Assembly: GCF_016714275.1 (NCBI RefSeq)
Contig: NZ_JADJNP010000001.1
Span: 992,001-1,056,000 of the forward strand
Direction of reading: 5' to 3'
From: Tessaracoccus sp.
GTDB taxonomy: Bacteria; Actinomycetota; Actinomycetes; Propionibacteriales; Propionibacteriaceae
Length of the DNA: 64,000 nucleotides
Positions 48,527 through 57,218 of this stretch are shown one piece after another; position 1 is the first letter of the stretch, and each line of letters opens with the position of its first letter. The notes under the pieces were generated by a model. The model had not been told where the DNA came from. It saw nothing but the letters and a program-made list of their open reading frames with translations, and did not search any database. The position numbers were made by a program, and so were the translations under genes.

Positions 48527-48630
48527 CGGCCCATTGTGTCAGGCCTCACCGACAACGTCTCCTCGCAAAGTTGACGGAGTCCTCTGCGCTAGGGTTCGGG
48601 TGTCCGTCAGAGCCGCGGAAGGGGTCGCCG

Positions 48631-50906
48631 ATGTCACTGGTTGTCGTCACCTACGCCGCGGTGGCTACCGGGAACCTCTTGCTGCGCGCCGCCGGTCAGC
48701 CCGCGCTCCCCGGCTACCTGACTCCAAGCGCCGGTGTGCTTGAGCGCATCGTCGCCCGGACGAAGGACAGCCGCGAGAACAGGAGGCGCGAAGACGCCAT
48801 CACGGCGATGCTGGCTACCCGGGAATTTCGCGGAGGCGGACGACGGCGACGTCAAGGCCGCCGATGAAGCGGTTGCCCGGGTGTTGGGCTCCGTGCCCGC
48901 CAGCGAGCGGTTGCTCGCTGTGATCCGCGACACCGATGCGCTAACAGTCCTGCTCAAGGACCGGGCCGCCGAGGAAGAGACAAAGCTCCTCAGCTCCCCG
49001 GCCCAGGCGGCCTTCCGCGCAGTCCTGGAGGCTGCAGTGAGGGCAAGGTGCTGCGACTGCAATCGACAGTCCTCCCGGGCCGGAAGATCGAGCCGTCGCG
49101 GCTGCTGGTTCCGACCTCCGGTGCGTTCCCGTTCGTCGACCGCGGCGGCCTTCTCGAAGAGCTCGTCACCTGGGTCGACGACCCCAGCCCTTTCAGCGTC
49201 CGCATCCTCGGCGGGTCAGGCGGCAGCGGAAAAAGCCGCTTGGCCGTCAAGCTGTGCCGCGCTCTCCTGCGTCGCGGCGACTTCTGGAAGGCCGGGTTCC
49301 TCGGCGCCGACGCCAACAGGCTCCCCGCGGCGCTCAGCGCCCTGACAACGCTCCCCGGTGGTCGGCTGATCGTCATGGACTACGCCGAGACCCGTACCGT
49401 CGACGTCGCCGAGGTGCTGGAGACGCTGCCCGATTCGGCCACCTCGCTAGAACCGGTGCGAGTGCTGTTGCTGGTACGGAATCCCTCCGGCACGCCCGCC
49501 TCGCTGGACGACGCCCGACCCTGGGTCGACGCTGTGCGCGCCACCCGCCGGGAGGACGCCAATCAACTGCTGGACGATGCCCATTGCGCGCTGCTCGACG
49601 CCGCACCTTTCTGGGATACAGAACGGATAACCCTGTTCGAGAAAGCCCTCGCGCAACTCCCGCCGTATCTAGGGCTCCCCGAAGAGTCACTCTCCGGCAC
49701 GGTCGACACCCACTTCCTCGGCCGCCCGGAGTTCGCTCAGCCGCTCTACGTCGTGATGGCCGCGTACCTGCAGTTGGTCGGCACCCTCAACGCCACAGAC
49801 GGCCCCGCAGCCCTGTTTGAAGGGGTGTTGGAACACGAGGCCGAGTATTGGCTAAGCACCGCGGCCCTCCCGCACATCAAGCTTGACCTCACCGAGCCCG
49901 AGCTTCGGTTCTTGGTAGCCCTGGCCACCCTGACAGACGCCACTGATGACAACGAGGCACGCGAGCTTCTCAACCAGGTCGCCTTCTTGGCCGGCGACGC
50001 CAATTCGCGCTGCCGAGATCGTGCACTGGCTTGGCTGCGGCAGCTCTATCCCGGTCAGGGCGCATCGTACTGGGGGCAACTCCTCCCCGACCGCCTCGGC
50101 GAGTACCTCGTGACCCAGGAGGTGAGCAGCCGAGCGGAACTGATCGCCGCCGCGTTCAATCCAGAGCGATCCCCCGCCCGCGCAGTGGATTCGTCCCTTC
50201 ACCGTCCTCGCCCGCGCCTGCACCGACTACGAGAACCTAGAATCGGTGGCTGTCCCCCTCGTCAACGAACTCCTCGTCGCCTGGTGCGAGCAATGCCACA
50301 ACCTTGCATCCACCCCAGCTCCCTGGGCATCGTCACCCATCGTTGAGGCACTCACCGCCCTGGTCGAGACCACGGGGGGCGCTGCCAGGTCGAGCAACTC
50401 CTCAAGGCTTCGCGACTCCTCGGTCTGGGCAACCGGCTTCTCACTCCACTGGCTCTCGCTATTGACCACGCCGCCGTTCACGCTACTGACCCTGTACCCG
50501 ACACGCCTACCCGGTCAGATGCACTACACAGCTACGCCGTCTCGCTGGCCGAGGTCGGGCGCCGCGAGGAGGCCTTCGAACCCGCTCTCGAAGCCGTCAC
50601 CCTCTACCGGGCACTCGCCGAGACCAACCCAGCCGCATACAAACCCGACCTCGCAAGGTCGCTGAACAACTACGCCAACCGGCTGGCCGATGTGGGCCGC
50701 TGTGACGAGGCCGTCGACCCCGCCCACGAAGCAGTCGAGATTCATTGCAACTCGCTGAGACCATGCCTGCCGCCTACGCGGATCAGCTCGTGTGGTCGTT
50801 GGGGATGTTGGCCAGGCTCCGCGAGGCCGAGGGATCGGACGAGCGGGCCGCCGCGATACGGGCGAAGGCGGACGTGTGGCGGCCGCCGGAGGACAACGTC
50901 GGCTGA
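48631..50906 (+). pseudogene. STAND-type NTPase with TPR repeats, five frameshifts
   Basis: One gene of about 755 codons can be followed from ATG 48631 (GGAAGGGG ribosome-binding site) to TGA at 50904-50906 by changing frame five times, near 48826, 49040, 50165, 50375 (a run of six G) and 50745. No stop codon lies inside any used segment. The N-terminal 140 residues are helical (AAVATGNLLLRAAGQPALPG). The NTPase has Walker A GGSGGSGKS (49207-49233) and Walker B RLIVMDYAET (Asp at 49378). The C-terminus has TPR-like units (SYAVSLAEVGRREEAFEPAL, SLNNYANRLADVGRCDEA). STAND proteins with TPRs often sense invaders. Each shift is one base, mostly at homopolymers, so this is recent decay or sequencing error. 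Product, if intact: signal-transduction or defence NTPase, unproven. Confidence 0.75.
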
Positions 50907-50943
50907 GCACCATCCCGCAGACCAGCCTCGTCAGCACCTACTC

Positions 50944-51077
50944 GTAAGCCCAAGCAGATACACCGTGAGGACGGCTTGTTCGTCGATCTCGGCCGTGCGG
51001 ATGATGCGCTACATGAGCAGGGCGTCTATGAGCGCCGCGAGATCTCTGGCACTCGCGTCAGTATTGGCCATGTCGAG
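50944..51077 (-). pseudogene. Remnant of a tetR 3' end
   Basis: This 134-bp stretch aligns without gaps to 51747-51880, the end of the intact tetR gene, at roughly 80 percent identity by hand count. On the minus strand it reads ARDLAALIDALLM, then TAG where the intact gene has CAG, then RIIRTAEIDEQAVLT. The stop and missing 5' part mark it as a decayed paralogue. It lies directly downstream of the effector-binding gene. Confidence 0.75.
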
Positions 51078-51096
51078 TCCGGCGCCTTGCTGCTCG

Positions 51097-51615
51097 TCAG
51101 AGCTGGTCTCGAACTATCGGCACCCACACCTCGTACCTGCTGCCGCTGGGGGTGCCCGCGTTCTCCAGCTCCATCTTCGTCATCGGGCCGCCGGCGCCGT
51201 CATTCCTGACATAGCCCTCAGGCATCTCGACGGTTTCCGCGTACCGGTTGCATCGACCATTTCCGCTCTCGCCGACGGCGTCTTCATTCGAATCCATCCA
51301 GTCGGTGGTGACGACGAGGAAGTCGCTGGCCGGGAAATGCGCCACTCGGTACCCAGCAGGGACAGTGTCCACATCCCCGACAATCAGCCCCTGAAGATAG
51401 ATCCGCTGCCCGGCGCGATTGGTGTACCAGACGTTTACGGGGCGTTGATCCGTCGCGAACGGGAGGATCGGTTCGTACCCACCCATACCGAAGAAGTCCG
51501 TCCAGAAGCCACCGAAATCCGATGACTCGGTGAGGACGTTCTCATTGCCCAAGACCGAGAAATCGTCGAGATGGGTCTGGAACACGATGATTTCCGGCAC
51601 GTCTGCGTCTGACAC
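51097..51615 (-). CDS. Effector-binding domain protein (GyrI/AraC-effector-like)
   Basis: A 172-residue protein resembling stand-alone effector-binding domains of the GyrI/Cass2 superfamily: central TDFFGMGGYEPILPFATDQRP, VWYTNRAGQRIYLQGLIVG and a closing SGSRYEVWVPI, the usual last strand. Such domains bind cationic amphiphilic or planar drugs. GTG 51615 follows GAGGGAGTA. It sits between the decayed tetR tail and the intact tetR gene on the same strand, suggesting a drug-response context. Family assignment is moderate; the N-terminal half is unusual. Confidence 0.55.
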   Translation of the reverse strand: MSDADVPEIIVFQTHLDDFSVLGNENVLTESSDFGGFWTDFFGMGGYEPILPFATDQRPVNVWYTNRAGQRIYLQGLIVGDVDTVPAGYRVAHFPASDFLVVTTDWMDSNEDAVGESGNGRCNRYAETVEMPEGYVRNDGAGGPMTKMELENAGTPSGSRYEVWVPIVRDQL

Positions 51616-51733
51616 TGCTACTCCCTCGTCGATGCGTCTTCGCGGATGGGATCACGAACGCTTGCAGCCTACCTCGTGGCGGCCACGGGATGACGGTGCC
51701 GCCTGAAAGAGGCCTCCCTGAACCCCATCGCCG

Positions 51734-52294
51734 TCAGGCACGACCAGTAAGCCCGCGTAGATATGCGGTGAGCACGGCCTCCTCGTCGATCGGGGCCGTA
51801 CGGATGATGCGTTGCATGAGCAGGGCGTCCATGAGCGCCGCAAGATCTCTCGCATGAGCGTCGGAGTTGGCGATGCCGAGCCTGCGCAGCAACTCGCCGG
51901 CTTCGGCGACGACAGCCTCGCGCACCTGCGGGCGGGAGGCGAGGGAGCCCGCAAGCCGAGGATCGCTGCGGCACTCGAGCAGCAGGACCAGCCGCGCTCG
52001 ATGCTCGTTCTCTCGGCGCATGGTGACGTCGAGTCCAGCAACGACGAGGCGGGCGGCGCCCTCGGGCGTCAGTTGCTCCGGGGCTGGAGAAGCGACCAGA
52101 TCAGGGAGCACCCGTGTGGCGAGATGCTCGACGATCAAGGCGATCAGGTCGTGGCGCGTCCGCGCGTAGTACGACGTCGATCCCTTGGCCAGCCCGAGGT
52201 CGCGATCGATGTTCAGGTGCGTCAGTGCACGGGCCCCCTGGGACGCGAGGATCCGCACTCCCGCTTCCGCGATCTGTGTGCGACGGTCGCTCAC
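51734..52294 (-). CDS. TetR-family repressor
   Basis: A 186-residue TetR regulator. The helix-turn-helix spans about residues 8-50 (IAEAGVRILASQGARALTHL, then DRDLGLAKGSTSYYARTRHD). The C-terminal ligand domain is helical and matches the transcriptional regulators with a C-terminal HARDLAALMDALLMQRI stretch. It is divergent from the phosphotransferase gene with 83 bases between them, which contain two near-identical palindromes. It probably represses both directions and releases on drug binding. Part of its 3' end is duplicated at 50944-51077. Confidence 0.9.
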   Translation of the reverse strand: MSDRRTQIAEAGVRILASQGARALTHLNIDRDLGLAKGSTSYYARTRHDLIALIVEHLATRVLPDLVASPAPEQLTPEGAARLVVAGLDVTMRRENEHRARLVLLLECRSDPRLAGSLASRPQVREAVVAEAGELLRRLGIANSDAHARDLAALMDALLMQRIIRTAPIDEEAVLTAYLRGLTGRA

Positions 52295-52326
52295 CCTCTC
52301 TAGTCCCTTCGTCTGCCCGATCAGCC

Positions 52327-52367
52327 CTCTATAACCATAGAGTATGGTGCCTCTATGACCATAGAGG
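52327..52367. promoter_or_regulatory. Twin TetR operators
   Basis: Two palindromes lie 24 bases apart. CTCTATAACCATAGAG (52327-52342) has one arm mismatch, and CCTCTATGACCATAGAGG (52350-52367) is perfect with 8-bp arms. The second overlaps the ribosome-binding site (AGGAGGG, 52365-52371) of the phosphotransferase gene, so bound repressor could block transcription close to the start. Confidence 0.8.
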
Positions 52368-52377
52368 AGGGCCGCCG

Positions 52378-54864
52378 GTGATCATCTGGTTCGACGAGAT
52401 CACTCCTGATGACGGCGCGCGCGTGGGAGGCAAGGCCGCGAACCTGGGTGCGTGTCGTCGCGCCGGGTTGCCGGTGCCGCCGGGCTTCTGCGTGAGCACC
52501 GACGTCTATCGGGAAGCGACCAGAGGCCTGTCGCGCGTGTTGGCGGCGGATGCCGCACGAGGCCGGGCCGCGACGGCCCGCGAGCGCATCCTCGATCTCC
52601 CGCTCCCCGATGAGCTGAGGACCTTGGTCGCCGAAGCCTACGAGCATCTGGGCGGCGGGCCGGTCGCGGTGCGATCCTCTGCAACGGCGGAGGACCTGGC
52701 CGAAGCGAGCTTCGCCGGCCAGCAGGACACCTACCTTGGCGTGACGGGCATCGACGCCGTGCTCGACGCCATGCGGCGATGCTGGGCGTCGCTCTGGACC
52801 GACCGCGCGGTGGACTATCGGCACCAGCAAGGCATCGAGGACGACGGCCTGGCGCTGGCGGTGGTCGTTCAGGCCATGGTCCGCGCCGACACCGCCGGTG
52901 TGCTGTTCACCCGCAATCCGGTGACCGGCGACGACACGTCGATGCTCGTCAGCGGGTCTTACGGGCTGGGCGAGTCCGTGGTCGGCGCCCTGGTCACACC
53001 CGACACGTTCACGCTCTCGCGCAAGCCGGTGGCCGTGCTGGCCCGCGAGATCGGCGGCAAGGAGACTCGGATCGACCCCATGCCCGACGGTGGAACGGTC
53101 ACCTCCGTCGTGCCCGCCGCGGATCGCGCCCGGGCGAGCCTCGCCGACGAGCAGTTGCAGCGCCTGGTCGAGTTGGGCGAGCGAGTGGAGCAGCACTACG
53201 GCGCGGGCCAGGACATCGAGTGGGCGTTCGTGGGCGACGACCTCTTCCTCCTGCAAGCTCGCCCGATCACGACCAGCGCCGAGGCTCTCGAAGGACACGC
53301 CCCCGTCAAGGGCCGACTGGAGCACACGCTCCGCGACGACATCATCGAGCACTTCCCGGCACCGTTTCCGCTCGATCTCTACGCCGTCCATCACGTGCAG
53401 GGCGTGGTTCAGGACCTGATGGGCACCGCGGGCCTGCGGGCCGCGCCTGTGTCGTCGCTCGTGAGCGGCGACGACGAAGGCGTCATCCGCATCTCCGTCA
53501 CGCGACCCCGGCCAACCCTGGCCATGGCCACCCGATTCCCCGCCCTGCTGACGCGCGGGAGCCGGCATGACCCCGCCGCGTGGCCGAGCGAGGTGGCCGC
53601 GTATCGACACCAGCTGGACAAGCTGGCGGAGAGGGCGAACAGCTGCGCCTCGGCGAGCGATGGCGCCGTGCTCGCACTGGTGCGCGACGCCCTCGCCCAC
53701 GTGGCGACGATCACCACCGACCGCTTCATCCACTATCTCGCGCCGATGATGACCCACCGCAACCTCGCATCCTGGCTCATCGCGCTCGCCCGCGTGAAGG
53801 AGACGACTCCTGAGGACCTGTACGCCGGGGTTGCCCACAAAACGGCCGAGATCACGGCGGCGATCAACGGACTGGCCACCACTGCCCGCGAGGCCGGCGT
53901 CGCCTCGACGATCGTCGAGGCGCCTCAAGGATCGGTGACCACGGCTCTCGCCGCGACCTCGGAGGGACGAGCGTTCGGCGCCGTCGTCGATGGGTTTCTC
54001 GCGGATCACGGCGCGCGGACGGCCCGGCTCTATCTGCCTTTCTCCAACCGCTCTTGGCGGGAGGACCCCGAGGTCTTCTACGCGCTGCTCGCCGCGACGC
54101 TGCGGGGCGTCCCGCTCGAGCCGGCCCATGACGTCGATCCCGCGCAGGTCGTCGAGCAACGCCTCCCCCGCGCCCTCAGGCGACGCTGGCGCGCCAACAC
54201 CGCACGGCTGCGCGCCCTCCACGTCGGCCGCGAGGGCACGGTCTACCTGATCGAGGAGTTCTTCTGCGTCGCCCGCATCGGCATCGACGAACTCGCCCGT
54301 CGCCTCGTGTCCCGACGGCAGCTCGATCGCGCCGACGACATCCGCTTCCTCTACTTCCACGAGGTCGAGGCCGCCGTCGCCGATGCTCGGCCACGGCAGG
54401 CAGTGGTGGCGCGGCGTCGTCGTCGGCGTGGCGCTGCCGAGGCGATCTGGTGGGACCGCGGCAAGGTCGCCGACGGCGGCCACGTCCTGCAAGGTCTTCC
54501 GGCCAGCGCCGGGCGCGCCGTCGGCACCGTGCGGGTGATCCGCTCCCCCGAGGAGTTCCACCTCCTGCAGCCCGGCGACATCCTGGTCTGCCCCTACACG
54601 GACCCGACCTGGACGCCGCTGTTCGCGCTCGCGGGCGGCGTCGTCGCCGACTCGGGCGGACCGCTGTCGCACGCGGCGATCGTCGCCCGTGAGTACGGGA
54701 TCCCGGCCGTCTTGGGCGCGGGACGAGCGACAGCCCTACCCGACGGCGCCCGCGTCGTCGTCGACGGGTCGGCAGGCACCGTGACCCTCGCAGCCGACGA
54801 GATGCGTTCGGGGAGCGCCCAAAGCCGATTCGCGGATCCTGCAGCTGGGAAACTGAGGACGTGA
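52378..54864 (+). CDS. PEP synthase-like phosphotransferase, rifampin phosphotransferase (Rph) type
   Basis: An 828-residue enzyme with an N-terminal ATP-grasp domain (FDEITPDDGARVGGKAANLG; VAVRSSATAEDLAEASFAGQ; GVLFTRNPVTGD; DIEWAFVGDDLFLLQARPIT), a long helical middle domain and a C-terminal swivelling His domain (GGPLSHAAIVAREYG, catalytic His765). It ends soon after the His domain and has no PEP-binding barrel, so it is not PEP synthase. This three-domain order matches rifampin phosphotransferases, which move the beta-phosphate of ATP to the drug through the His. The middle domain is divergent, so the true substrate may differ. GTG 52378 has AGGAGGG six bases upstream. It is controlled by the TetR operators and coupled to the next gene. 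Confidence 0.8.
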   Translation: MIIWFDEITPDDGARVGGKAANLGACRRAGLPVPPGFCVSTDVYREATRGLSRVLAADAARGRAATARERILDLPLPDELRTLVAEAYEHLGGGPVAVRSSATAEDLAEASFAGQQDTYLGVTGIDAVLDAMRRCWASLWTDRAVDYRHQQGIEDDGLALAVVVQAMVRADTAGVLFTRNPVTGDDTSMLVSGSYGLGESVVGALVTPDTFTLSRKPVAVLAREIGGKETRIDPMPDGGTVTSVVPAADRARASLADEQLQRLVELGERVEQHYGAGQDIEWAFVGDDLFLLQARPITTSAEALEGHAPVKGRLEHTLRDDIIEHFPAPFPLDLYAVHHVQGVVQDLMGTAGLRAAPVSSLVSGDDEGVIRISVTRPRPTLAMATRFPALLTRGSRHDPAAWPSEVAAYRHQLDKLAERANSCASASDGAVLALVRDALAHVATITTDRFIHYLAPMMTHRNLASWLIALARVKETTPEDLYAGVAHKTAEITAAINGLATTAREAGVASTIVEAPQGSVTTALAATSEGRAFGAVVDGFLADHGARTARLYLPFSNRSWREDPEVFYALLAATLRGVPLEPAHDVDPAQVVEQRLPRALRRRWRANTARLRALHVGREGTVYLIEEFFCVARIGIDELARRLVSRRQLDRADDIRFLYFHEVEAAVADARPRQAVVARRRRRRGAAEAIWWDRGKVADGGHVLQGLPASAGRAVGTVRVIRSPEEFHLLQPGDILVCPYTDPTWTPLFALAGGVVADSGGPLSHAAIVAREYGIPAVLGAGRATALPDGARVVVDGSAGTVTLAADEMRSGSAQSRFADPAAGKLRT

Positions 54865-55766
54865 TTGAGCAGACTTATGCGCAGGCCGGCGGGGACGAGC
54901 CCGCGATCCTCGCGCGGTTCGGCGTCGACGATGCGGCCCTGCTGGGCAGTGGCGGCGAGGCGCGCGTCTTTGCGCTGGACAGCGAGCGGGTGCTGAGGAT
55001 CCAAGGGCCCGGCGACTCTGCGCCGGATCGCGAGCTCGCGGACCTGCTGGACTCCTGGTCGGGCTGCGATGTCGGAGTCGCACTCCCACAGATGCTGAGC
55101 CAGTGCCGGCTCGGTGCGCAGAACTACAGCATCGAGCGCCGCCTCGCTGGCATTCCACTGTCGCGTTGGCTTGCAGAGACGGCCGATGCCGACCGACGGC
55201 AGGCCGCCCTGACCAGCCTGCTCGACGTCTCCGAGCGGCTTCGCGAGCTGCCGCTCCCTCAGCCAGGGTTCCGGCGGGTGTTGGGCGGTTCCGCGGCGCA
55301 CGGTTCGCTGACAGAACTGCTCGCGGCCCAGATCGAGATCGGCATCCACTACAGCGACGGTCTGCTCGCGCAGGCAGTGCCGGACCTCGACAACCGAGTC
55401 TCTGCCCTCCTCGACCTCCTGAGCAGCCGGGAGGTCACGCCGTCGTTCTGCCACGCCGACCTCGTGCCCGCCAACGTCCTCGTCGACGACGACGGCCACC
55501 TGACCGCGGTGCTGGACATCAGCGTGCACGCCGTCGCGGCGGACGCGGTCCTGGACCAAGTGGGCGCCGTCGCGTTCCTGGAGACGACGCCCTACGCGGG
55601 CAACACCTCCGACGCCGCCTGGCTGGAGGACGAGCTGCGGGGCCGTCTCGGCCCCGACGCCTGGCTGATCGACGCGTATCGCTGCCTCTACGCGCTGTAC
55701 TACGCCATGGATCACGGCCTGATCGCCTGGTCCGCCGAGCAACTCCTGACCCGCTGCCCCAGATAG
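54861..55766 (+). CDS. Aminoglycoside-phosphotransferase-fold small-molecule kinase
   Basis: A 301-residue protein-kinase-like enzyme of the APH superfamily. The glycine loop is LLGSGGEARVF, the catalytic loop SFCHADLVPANVLVDDDG holds Asp and Asn (HxDxxxxN), and AVLDIS replaces the usual metal-binding DFG/DWE. The family phosphorylates antibiotics, choline or sugars. GTG 54861 overlaps the stop of the Rph-like gene by four bases, so both are made together under TetR control. Two different phosphotransferases in one drug-type operon is unusual. The substrate is unknown. Confidence 0.8.
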   Translation: MIEQTYAQAGGDEPAILARFGVDDAALLGSGGEARVFALDSERVLRIQGPGDSAPDRELADLLDSWSGCDVGVALPQMLSQCRLGAQNYSIERRLAGIPLSRWLAETADADRRQAALTSLLDVSERLRELPLPQPGFRRVLGGSAAHGSLTELLAAQIEIGIHYSDGLLAQAVPDLDNRVSALLDLLSSREVTPSFCHADLVPANVLVDDDGHLTAVLDISVHAVAADAVLDQVGAVAFLETTPYAGNTSDAAWLEDELRGRLGPDAWLIDAYRCLYALYYAMDHGLIAWSAEQLLTRCPR

Positions 55767-55838
55767 GCGGCGCTGGACACCATTACGCAATACCGCCGTG
55801 TCCTATTTAGGATGAGGCTCTGAGATGGGAGGCGCACG

Positions 55839-56642
55839 GTGGCATTCAAGGACGCACGCAAGGGACGAGGGCTCTACTTGGCCGAGGTCGTGAGACGGAC
55901 ACAGGTGTCGCCGCACGTCGTTCGCGTCACGGTGGCCGGGGACAGCCTCGCGAGCCTGCCTCGGCACGGCTTCGACCACTGGTTTCGCCTGTTCCTGCCG
56001 CGCGACGACGGCGCGGTCGACTTCTCGCACGTGCCCGAGCAGCTCGGCCTGGGCAGCTACCTGAAATTTCTGACCTCCCCCGCCGGGACGCGTCCGGTGT
56101 TCCGCAGCTACACCGTCCGCGAACTCCGCTCGGAAACTGGCGAACTCGACATCGACTTCGTGGTGCACGGCGACCGCGGCATCGCCGGACCGTGGGCCTC
56201 CCGGGCCGAACCGGGCGACCGCGTGGCAATCCTCGACCAAGGCCGCGGCTTCGATCTTCTGCCCGACGCCGACTTCCACCTCCTGGCCGGCGACGAGTCG
56301 GCCCTGCCCGCCATCGCCGGCATCCTGCGCGACCTCCCCCGCGATGCGCGCGGCCTGGCCCTCATCGAGGTGCCCGAGATCGACGACATCCAACCCGTTG
56401 ACAATCCTGACGGGGTCGAAGTCCGCTGGCTGCCGCGAGGAGACGCCGACGACGTTCCCGGGGTGAAGGCACTTGAGGCGCTGCACACGTTCACTCCGGA
56501 GCACCCCGCGACGTTGTCCGCCTACGTCGTCGGCGAGCAGGCACTCGCCACCGGCGGTCGCCGTCACTTGGTGGCGATGGGCGTGCCCAAGTCGCGGATC
56601 GAGTTCGTCGGCTACTGGCGGATCGGCAAGGCTGCTGCCTGA
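55839..56642 (+). CDS. Siderophore-interacting protein (ferric-siderophore reductase)
   Basis: A 267-residue flavoprotein of the SIP/ViuB family that reduces ferric siderophores in the cytosol. The FAD site is FRSYTVRELRSE with the family RxYT motif, the second is VVHGDRGIAGPWASRA, and the NAD(P)H domain has HLLAGDESALPAIAGIL and the C-terminal YVVGEQALATGGRRHL. GTG 55839 has GGGAGG six bases upstream. A TTAGGATGA hexamer-like half-site lies 24 bases before the start but is too weak to call an iron box. No siderophore uptake gene adjoins it. Confidence 0.9.
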   Translation: MAFKDARKGRGLYLAEVVRRTQVSPHVVRVTVAGDSLASLPRHGFDHWFRLFLPRDDGAVDFSHVPEQLGLGSYLKFLTSPAGTRPVFRSYTVRELRSETGELDIDFVVHGDRGIAGPWASRAEPGDRVAILDQGRGFDLLPDADFHLLAGDESALPAIAGILRDLPRDARGLALIEVPEIDDIQPVDNPDGVEVRWLPRGDADDVPGVKALEALHTFTPEHPATLSAYVVGEQALATGGRRHLVAMGVPKSRIEFVGYWRIGKAAA

Positions 56643-56708
56643 TCACTGGCGCTCTGCGCGCCGCGTGGACAGCGTTCGGATGCTGCGGACCTAGTCCTCA
56701 GCGGGGAT

Positions 56709-57209
56709 CTACTCGCCTGTGGAGCCGTCGAGTTGCTCGCGGAGGATGTCGAGGTGACCGACATGCCTGGCGGTTTCCTGAATCATGTGAATGACGACCC
56801 AGCGGGCGTCGATCACCTCGCCGCGGCCATCGTCGAACCGGTCGTCCAGATCATGCCGTGCCAGGATCCGGCGCGACCGCTCACAGACTTCCCGGTAGCG
56901 GGCGGTTACCGTCTCGACGGTTTCGCCGGGCTCGATCCGGAAGTCCGCCTCGGGATCGTCCATGGTGCTGAACAGCAGCGGCTCACCGGTGCCATCGAGC
57001 CGCTGAGCAAACCACGCGTGTTCCACCTGAGTCAGGTGCTTCAGGATGCCGAGCGGGCTCATCGCGGACCGCGTCGGACGGGAGGATGCGACGTCGTCGT
57101 CGAGTCCGGTGGTCTTCATGATCGCCGTCGCACGCAAGAAGTCCAGGCATCCTGCGAGCGCGGCGCGCTCGTCGGCAATCGTTGGCGCGCTCACCCGTTC
57201 TTCTGGCAT
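56709..57209 (-). CDS. DinB/DUF664 family protein
   Basis: A 166-residue four-helix protein of the DinB/DUF664 group, metal-dependent thiol transferases that in actinobacteria often use mycothiol. Metal-ligand histidines fit GILKHLTQVEHAWF (His near residue 57 and 62) and ETARHVGHLDILREQLDG (His pair near 150). The conserved DPEADFRIEPGETVE and TVTARYREVCERSR are typical. It starts ten bases after the MFS gene on the same strand. Its detoxification substrate is unknown. Confidence 0.85.
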   Translation of the reverse strand: MPEERVSAPTIADERAALAGCLDFLRATAIMKTTGLDDDVASSRPTRSAMSPLGILKHLTQVEHAWFAQRLDGTGEPLLFSTMDDPEADFRIEPGETVETVTARYREVCERSRRILARHDLDDRFDDGRGEVIDARWVVIHMIQETARHVGHLDILREQLDGSTGE

Positions 57210-57218
57210 GTCGACAGG

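Noticed and set aside
55807..55815. Possible IdeR/DtxR iron-box half-site (TTAGGATGA) before the siderophore-interacting gene
   Set aside because: Only about half of a 19-bp palindromic box is present; too weak to call.
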